From NCBI RefSeq assembly GCF_024362695.1, contig NC_065408.1, forward strand, positions 13,020,001-13,084,000: a stretch of DNA of 64,000 nt, read 5' to 3'. The notes beneath the pieces were generated by a model that was given only the letters and a program-made list of their open reading frames with translations, searched no databases and was not told the DNA's origin. This DNA is from Pectinophora gossypiella. Taxonomy: Eukaryota; Arthropoda; Insecta; Lepidoptera; Gelechiidae. The position numbers and the translations under genes were made by a program. Each line of letters starts with the position of its first letter. Position 1 is the stretch's first letter. This document shows positions 52,901-61,900 of the stretch, in pieces.

Positions 52901-55900
52901 GACCATAAATTCATCGACCTCAACAGGTATGTAGTAGTTCAAAAGTCAATATAGTCGTAGTCACTTTAATAGGGTATTTGACTGGGTCAAAGATAAATTA
53001 TAAAATGCTAATGTAGAAATAAAAGCCAGTCTCAGATGATCAAAAGTCAATATCATTTTATTTTTCGAGTTATTTCCGAATTTTATTAATGAATTAAGTA
53101 ACAATGAAGTAAGGTGTTTGACCGCTTTTATGATGACGTCACCTGACAGTATTTCCATAAGTAGAAACTGCAAAGAAAACTTTCGTTTTGACGTTTCGTA
53201 AAAAATATCTCATTTGACTAGGTTGTCAAGTAGCCTATTGTTGTCATTTATGTGTGACTTCTACCTTATGTTTACTTCCAGTTACGTGGCTGACAATGGT
53301 ACGATTGCGGGGTGTCCAGAGAAACGTTCCCAATGCGGCTCCGCTCCGTGCTACAATAACGCGGAGTGTCACGATCTGTGGGACACGTACTTATGCGAGT
53401 GTGGCGAGGGATACACTGGCAAGGATTGTGCTGAATGTGAGTATCTGATTATTTAGGGCCTTCGATTTTCTCTACTATTCTTACAGATGAATGAAGAATG
53501 TTAATCTTAAGATTAGCTTAATAGCTAACATAATTGAAGAAATAGTCTCCTATAATGTTTTTGAATGAAAAATATACATGTTAAAAAGGCCGAATTGAAG
53601 CAATTCACCTAAGAAAGGAATATTGCTATTTGACATTTTGATGACATTGCGCACTTACTTTTATCTTTAAAGTCAAAGTCTAGCCTTCGAACATATTATC
53701 AAAGGTTTTATTTACCAAGCCACCTGTACCAAAAGCTGGGTACTTCCACTCTTTATCCTAATATGAACGTCTGTGTAAACCAGTCACCATAACCCCTTAC
53801 CTTGCAGCGACGGCCCCTCCATGGCGCTTCAGCGGCGACGGCATGCTATCATTCAATCCACTGCTTCGCCCCATACAACTGCCCTGGCTCAACGCGCTCT
53901 CCCTGCGCACTCGACAACACGACGCCTTCCTCATGTCCATACAAGTTGGGCAGAATAGTAGCATATTTATAAGCGTAAGTTGCTACCTCAAATTGTATTT
54001 TAAATGTGCCTGTTTGTGTGCCTAATTGTAAATGTGCCTATTTCCACTCTCGAATTAAAATGCATCGTAGGTATGCAAGAAAGGTATTCATTTAAATTGG
54101 ACGGGTTATACGAAAAATTTGAAACTTGGCTAGGCCCTCTGTAAAATTAAGCTAAACCAAAAACAGAAAACCAGAATAGAGAAGGAACATAAAATATAAA
54201 ACTTCTTTACTCTTATCTTGAAGGCATGGTTGCTAAGCTGCAGTATTGGCCTCTTTTCAATCTCGTAAAAGCCCGGTGTCTGTCAATTTCTTCCGTGAAC
54301 CATTCAACTTTCATACTCTTATCTAATCTAATGCCTTTTACCTACAGCTTAAATCCGGCCTCCTCCACTACTCATACAATGGCGAATCAATGTTCCTGCC
54401 ATCAACAACTCTTGCTGACGGAAAGTGGCATAGGATCGAGATCAAGTGGCTTGGCACTGACATATCAGTAAACATAGACTACGGATTACGAACTGTGCTA
54501 CTTCCTATGTTAGCCAATAAGGTGCAAGGACAATATATTGGAAAGATTCTGATTGGTGGGCCTGATAGCACCGCTGGGTTGTTGGCGTCTGAAGTTGGGT
54601 ACTTCGAAGGATGTATTCAGGTTAGTATACGACTGAATAAAGAAACAGTGAACCAGAATACACAAAGTGGCTGTAGATTCGTAACTCTACTTGTAAGTTG
54701 AGTTGATTACGAAAGTTCAATTAAGTTCAGTTCGCGTCCACATTCTTACATTATTCTTGATTGACTAAACGGTACAACTGTTTGGACCCCTTTTCTACCA
54801 CGATACCTTCCTCAGGCTTCTTGTCTTCATCAAATTTTGCGTGTTAGTATGTTTTTATATTCATTTTGACTTTTAGGATGTACGAGTAGGAACAGCGCAG
54901 TCGTTGTTGAACAGACCTACAGTGAGAGAAAACGTGAGAGATGGCTGTCAGTCCAGAGCTGATTGTATGCTGTCAATCTGTCCACCATTTGTAAGTATTC
55001 CTTTATTTTCTTTATTTTTTATGATTAAAAAATGTAAGAAACACACTATAAGCACGTCCTGTTGTGTTGTGTGATTACTTTTTTTTATATAACAATGTTC
55101 CGAATAGGCACGTTTATTTTTTTCTCTGTAACGCACCGTCTATTCCCCACCGCTGAGGAAAGAAATTCCTTTTATACTTTCAGTCCCCTAGATCGAATTG
55201 AACTCAAGAATTCCCTTCCGGATGTGGAGCAAGGAAGGGTTTCTTCAGACGTGTAGTAAATACCTCAAAATAAGAATCCCTTTACTAGACAATAAATGCC
55301 TTCCAACTTCCCCATCAGAGTAAATGCGTGTCATCCTGGGACCACACGGAGTGTGAGTGCGAGCGCGGTCGGTTCGGACCACACTGCATCGCCGCGTGCG
55401 ACTTGACGCCGTGCGGCGCGCATGCTCAGTGCGTGACGGAAGACAACGCGCGCGGGTACCGGTGCCAGTGCGACGATGGATATTTGCTTACTCGTGAGTT
55501 TTTATTTCAATTTTATAAGCGTGACATCCTGGGACACACTGAGAGCAAGGGCGAACGCGGTACTGCATCAACTTTTTAAGAGTCATACTGGTGCTAATTC
55601 CTGTAAATACCATCTAATTTTATTTTAAGTTATATCTGTCATTTTCTTATCCGCCGAAAAGGAAAGGGACGGGTAATCGACAAGCATAAAATTTATGGAA
55701 CACACGTCAATTTTAAGCACAAATCTAAACCAACCGTCTAAAAATTTTACATCAGTCAATAACCCGACACATTAATTTACTCATTCTTCCTAAAATTAAG
55801 AGCTGTGAATCATCCATCTCTTTCCTTTTCGACGGATATGAAAATGACGGATATAACTTAAAATAAAATTAGGCGGTGTGTCCAGGAATCGGGGCCATTG

Positions 55901-58900
55901 TAAACGTTCTATAGAAAGGCCACCGTGCTCGGGCGATTTGCCTCTATTCATATTACATTCGATTTCCATAATGAGTTCTGCCGACAGCGCAGTAGGTACA
56001 TGATAATGGTATTTATATATGACATAATCTCATTTACTTACCAAATCAATGGTATCTCACTCACGGCGCATTAGCGCTTCGGCACTGTAATGTCGTGAAA
56101 AAAAGGTATAATAATAAATAATAAATAATCTCCAGCGGACGGCTGCATAGAGGAAGGCATAGAGGAGTGCCCGGGCGGGTGGTGGGGCGTGAGCGCGTGC
56201 GGCCCGTGCGATTGTGACGTCATGCACGGGTATCATCCGCACTGCGCGCGCAGCACCGGCCGCTGTCACTGCAAGGTTGGTTTAGACTACTCATAGCTTA
56301 CTCATTGACCAATCTGAATTTCAAATCATAATTTCGGGTTTAATTAGATTGGAATTGTAAAGAAAACTTATGTTGACACAAATTAACTTGATGTTTTATA
56401 ATTGCACCGACCTAAATAAGGCGTCATATAAATAAGGATTAAATTCCTCGAAATAATGTTAAAAAGTCTCGAAACTATATTTACAATCGTACATAATATA
56501 ATTTTTACTCCTACATCTGTTTTAACAACTTTGAACTTACAGACTTTCATTATGATACTAATTTAATCTCATCACTCTTATCAGGAAAACCACTACAAGC
56601 CTCCGGGTTCAGACGAGTGCCTCCCCTGCCAATGCTATGCGGCGGGATCAATCAACAGTTCGTGTGAAGCCACGAGCGGGCAGTGCTACTGTCGCGGCGG
56701 CGTCATCGGCCGCGCCTGCGACTCGTGTGCCAACCTCTACGCTGAGGTCGCTCCCAATACTGGCTGCGAAGGTATACCTGGTCTGCTAGTGTTATATAGT
56801 GACTAAGTAGTTCGGCGTCGGCATCGAACCGAAAATCTTGTAAAAAGCACAAAATGAGTCATATTCATATCATATAAACCATAAATAATCACTGAAGCAC
56901 GTACACGAGACACATGTACATAGTTACATGGGCTGATTCGGATTGACTTCTAGGGGTGCTCTATCTCTTTCGGCTTAACACAATATTTTGGGATACCCTG
57001 ACTCTCCCTGTACAGCACTGTTGCTCCTGCTAGTGCTAGTTCGTTGGAAGAAACAACCGCAAAGCAACTTCAGAAAGTAATAAAATATTTCGTAGATGTT
57101 TATTGGTTAAGACAAAGAAAACATAAAAATCTCGGGATATCTTGGAAATTGAAAATCCAACGTTTATCTATTAATTGTATGTACCCTCAATCAAAATTTG
57201 TTCCAAATAAATATTACCAATGCACCTTTTTGTTATAGTGGTCTACGATGGATGTCCTCGATCTTATTCACACGGCGTCTGGTGGCCTCGAACTAAGTTT
57301 GGAGTCGAAGCTGTTACCGAATGTCCAACAGGTAAATTTCCTTCAAAAAATTATATTACCTAATCCCGTAGAATAAGGAATGATACTACGTATAGAACGG
57401 CATCTCTCCACTCCCCACTAGCGGCTGAGCTAGGCTTACCTCATCCCCCCTCGGTCTTACTTTAGTCTTGAATTGTATGGGCGTCAGACGTCACACGCAA
57501 TGATGCGTGTATACGATAACGTCTATATGTAGAGTCTGTGTGTGGGTGTGCTAATACTGAAACCAATTTCATGTAAAATTTTATTATTAAACCAAATGTA
57601 TTTGTCCGTAGGAACAAGTGGTAAAGGATCGCGAATGTGCGATGAGACGCAAGTAGTTCCCTGGCAAGAACCGGACATGTTCAATTGTACAACGTCTACC
57701 TTCTATCAATTGCGAAAACAGGTAACTAATTTCAGAAGTTCATATCCTGTACGGTCACGAGCATTAATATGTATACACTTTGGTACCATGTCACATTAAC
57801 TTTTTTGACAAATTAAACTGTAAGTCTCACTAAATGTCAAATATGTTAGTGCGACAGACTCCTAAAGTGGGTACATTATATTGCACATGACTGTACTTGC
57901 TGTAACCAAGTACATAGGTAGTTTCCATAATCTCTTATTACAATCAACTTTTAACGAAACGAAATGTTAACGCGAGTAAGCGAGAAGGAAGTCTTACCTT
58001 ACTTTCTTCTTCCAGCTAAACAAAATCGAAACAGGCGAGTTAGCAGTGAACACCTTTGTTGGCGTGCGTCTAGCGGAAGACCTAACGGCTGCCTGCGCGA
58101 ATACTCCGCGGTTGTATGGAGCTGATGTGCTTGTAGCCGAAGGTATACTGCTTGAGCTGATGCAGTATGAGCTGCGACAGGCTGGTTTGAACCTTACGCA
58201 TAGCCAGGACAAGGACTATGTTCGGGTGAGTCGATAATAGATACTGAGGATCTTGAGTTTTTTTCTGAGAGTCCAATGGGTACTCCTAGGATAAAGTGCT
58301 GATGTCCTGGTGGCCATAGCTGTGGAACAAAGTGCTGGAAGTGTTGTAAGGCGCGACAGACCGGACTTTATCTCACATGTATCCAAGACAAGGAGTATGT
58401 CCATGATGAGTAGCATTCTTGGAGTAGCAAGTAGAACGACATGCCTTTGCTTCCGGCGTACCTATCTATAATCGTTTCAACAATAACATAAGTAATTTAT
58501 TTCAGAACATAATAAAATCAGCCAATACGATACTGGACTCGCAATACGAGAAAGAATGGCGTCGCATTCGCGAGCTTACGGGGCACGGCATAGAACATCT
58601 GCTACAGAAGTTTGACAAGTACATTGCGATCCTTGCTGAGAGCCAACATGACACATACACCAGTCCTTTCGAGATCGTCACTAGCGACTTGGGTACGTAA
58701 TAACATACAATGTTATAGTAATTGTGTAACTTGTATATAAATCATTTGTTGACAGAACGTTACCTGATATGTGCCGTGTGTATTCTCAAGAGGCGAGAGA
58801 GGAAGAAGCCAGCGCGGTAATGTCAAACTCTTCACTTAGTTTGTGAATCGCCAAAACATTTACAACGATGCCAAGAAATTACTGTAGAACGACTTCTAAG

Positions 58901-61900
58901 ATATAATAAAACTTACTTACATTTTCTTTATCTACAAGTTGTTAAAAAGTTAACCTAATTTACAGTAATTGGCGTGGACATCGTAACGGCAGAATCGATA
59001 TACGGTTTCGAACCGACCCAGCTAAATCGCTATAACATAGAATCATACACAACCGAACGTGTGATTCTACCCGACACATCTTCGTTCATACATTCGCCGA
59101 TACAAGGACCGGGGTACTATGGTACTGGGAAAGCTAAGAGCAAGAAGCCTTCGAGTCCTACAGTATCCTTCCCGAAATACAACAACTATGTGAAGAATAA
59201 GAATAAATTCGATAAAAATACGAGAGTGCTTCTGCCGTTGGATCTACTTGGGATAACTAATAATAATGTACAAGGTAAGTTTTGATTTTGAACGGTATGC
59301 ATCCCCTATATATGAAAGAATACAAACTCTAAAAACTGGTAGCCGATACCAAAATAATGTTTCCATAAATACATTTTTTTAATATTTTCTTCATAGTTTA
59401 CAAAGCAACTAAGGAATTGTTCTTGATACAAAAAGAGTACAATGTAAAAGCTATTCCAACAACCCTAAAACTTTGTTCATCCTTCAGCATCATAATACTA
59501 CTCCATAGTAGGTTACTGAAGACCTCTCCACAAACATATCAACCCCATATCCAATCCACAGAGAATCTAGACTTGAACTACGAGTCCCGCGCAGTGTTCT
59601 CCTACCTCCAATACTCTCGGAACACTTCACAAATGATGCCTCTTCGTTACGACGAGTCGGTGACGCGGCGCTGGGGCGTCAACATCACTGTAGGATCACC
59701 GATACTGCAAGTTGCTCTGTTTGTACCCGAGTACGTCTGGCTGAGAGAAGCAAAAGAAACCACTGAAGATAACTCTTTGGAGAATAATATGGAAGATATT
59801 GAAGGTATGTTAGGTTAGTTACATAAGTACTCCAATAGTAACTAAAAGAATGGCTTTCTTGTCTCAACCTGAGGTACGAATTACCACAAGACCAATAACA
59901 TATCGTAATAAATTCTTCTATGATCTGGAATTAGGGTAAAATATAGTTTGACGTAGACTTACAGAGGATCTACTTTCAGGTATAACCTACACAAACAAAG
60001 GACAACACCACCAGTCTCAAGTAAACAACCACGTCAACCAACAACCCAAACACTGGCCAAACGAAGACGAGAACCACGGCCCAGTGGTCATACAACCAGC
60101 CTTTAAAAAGCAAGAGAAAGTATTCAACAACCTTCAGGAAAACGACTCTGCATATGTAGCTGAGAAATCAGACAACCAAGAAGGGCCAAAAGTTATGGCT
60201 TTGATAATGGAACCAGAAAAGAATACCACGAAAGATAATGGAAAGAAGAAGTTGGTATATAAAAGTATGGGAGGAATTAGGTTGAAGAAACCAATTAGGC
60301 TTCAGATGTGGTTGGATATCGATAGAGAGAGTTTCGGGTCGAGGACTAACCCGCAGTGTGTGCATTGGTCTACTTTGAGAGGGTAAGTGTTTTAAAGGTT
60401 TGTAAATCAGCAGGCGATTATTTTATAGATAGTAGACATACGTCATAATGAAACGTAATTTAGAGTTTATGAATATGAAGAAATATGTCTTGAGACATAA
60501 TGCTTTTTGCTTAAAGTTTTTCGGTAAACGAGTCCCATTTCTAAAAACTCTTGATAAGTTCGAATTTTTCACATTTCATTTTGCATATTTTTTCTTTTTA
60601 TTATGTAGGTTCGGAGAATGGTCTCGAGTCGGGTGTCACACCGAAATAGACTACGATTGGTCGCCATATTCAGACGAACCTTTACTGATCAACTGTACCT
60701 GCAACCATCTCTCCACCTTTGCTGTTCTCGTCGATGAAGTTGATATTGAGGTAAGGAATCGAATTGACAATACCTTCCTTAGTCTTTGATCAAACAGTCA
60801 AAAAATCAAAGCTTGCCAATGAGCTACGGCGCGCAGCGTACAGAAATTTTTCGAAAGCTATTGATTTGATCGTATTAAAAATAAGATTCTGCACTCTTAA
60901 ACTCAAATAGCAGATTGTCCCGACATCTGAATCCTGGACTTTCCAGAAATTAACGCAAGATGACACCCAAGATACATAAATAAACAGACAAACTGTTCGT
61001 TCGAAAAGTGCACGACTTGCGAAAGTCTAAAAACCGAACATGCTAACTTCAATAGCTACTTTTTTCCACAGTTCATCCCCGAACCATCCCTACTGGAGTC
61101 TGTAACCTCCTACACAGCGTTCAGCCTCTCGCTGCCTCTACTCCTAGCGACGTGGGCAGCCCTGTGCCTGATGCGGGGAGGCGCCGCCACCGTCTCTAAC
61201 TCCATACACAAGCATCTCATATTCTGCGTGTTCATGGCAGAGCTGTTGTACCTTACAGCTCTGAAGGCGCGATCTTCGCTTGTTCAGAATGAGGTAAATA
61301 GCGCTGCTTATTTATTAACTTCTGTTGTATAGGAATGAGGGATATAAGTTCATCCACATACTGTTTCTGCCATAGAAAAAACTAAGAGAACATGCTTCGT
61401 ATAGAAAATACTCACTCTCTAAAGGCGCCCAAGGAATCAGCTACCCACAAGACGCAATTTAGCTAGCGGGTGCACATCAACCATTATTCACCATTTTTGT
61501 GATGGCTTTAGAAAGGAATCATTTGATAACAATATAGTCATGATAATGAAAACTTACTACACCAACACCAAATAGGGATAAGGATAAGAAAAAACATCCA
61601 CAATAAAGGAATCCTTAACACCTGCTTTGTTCTTCCACAGTTTGCCTGTAAGTTGATAGCGATGTCTCTCCACTACTGGTGGGTGGCGTCCCTAGGCTGG
61701 TGCGCGTGCGACGCGTGGCAGTTACGTCGTCTAGTGCGAGAGCTGCGTGACGTCAACCATGGCGGACTGGCCGCGCATCTAGCAGCTGCGTACGCTGCGC
61801 CGGCGGTCATGGTCGCGTTAGCAGCTGGACATCATCAACAGCAGTACGGGAATGCACTCTTGTAAGTGTGGCCACATCATAGAACTAGTTCATGGTAGCT

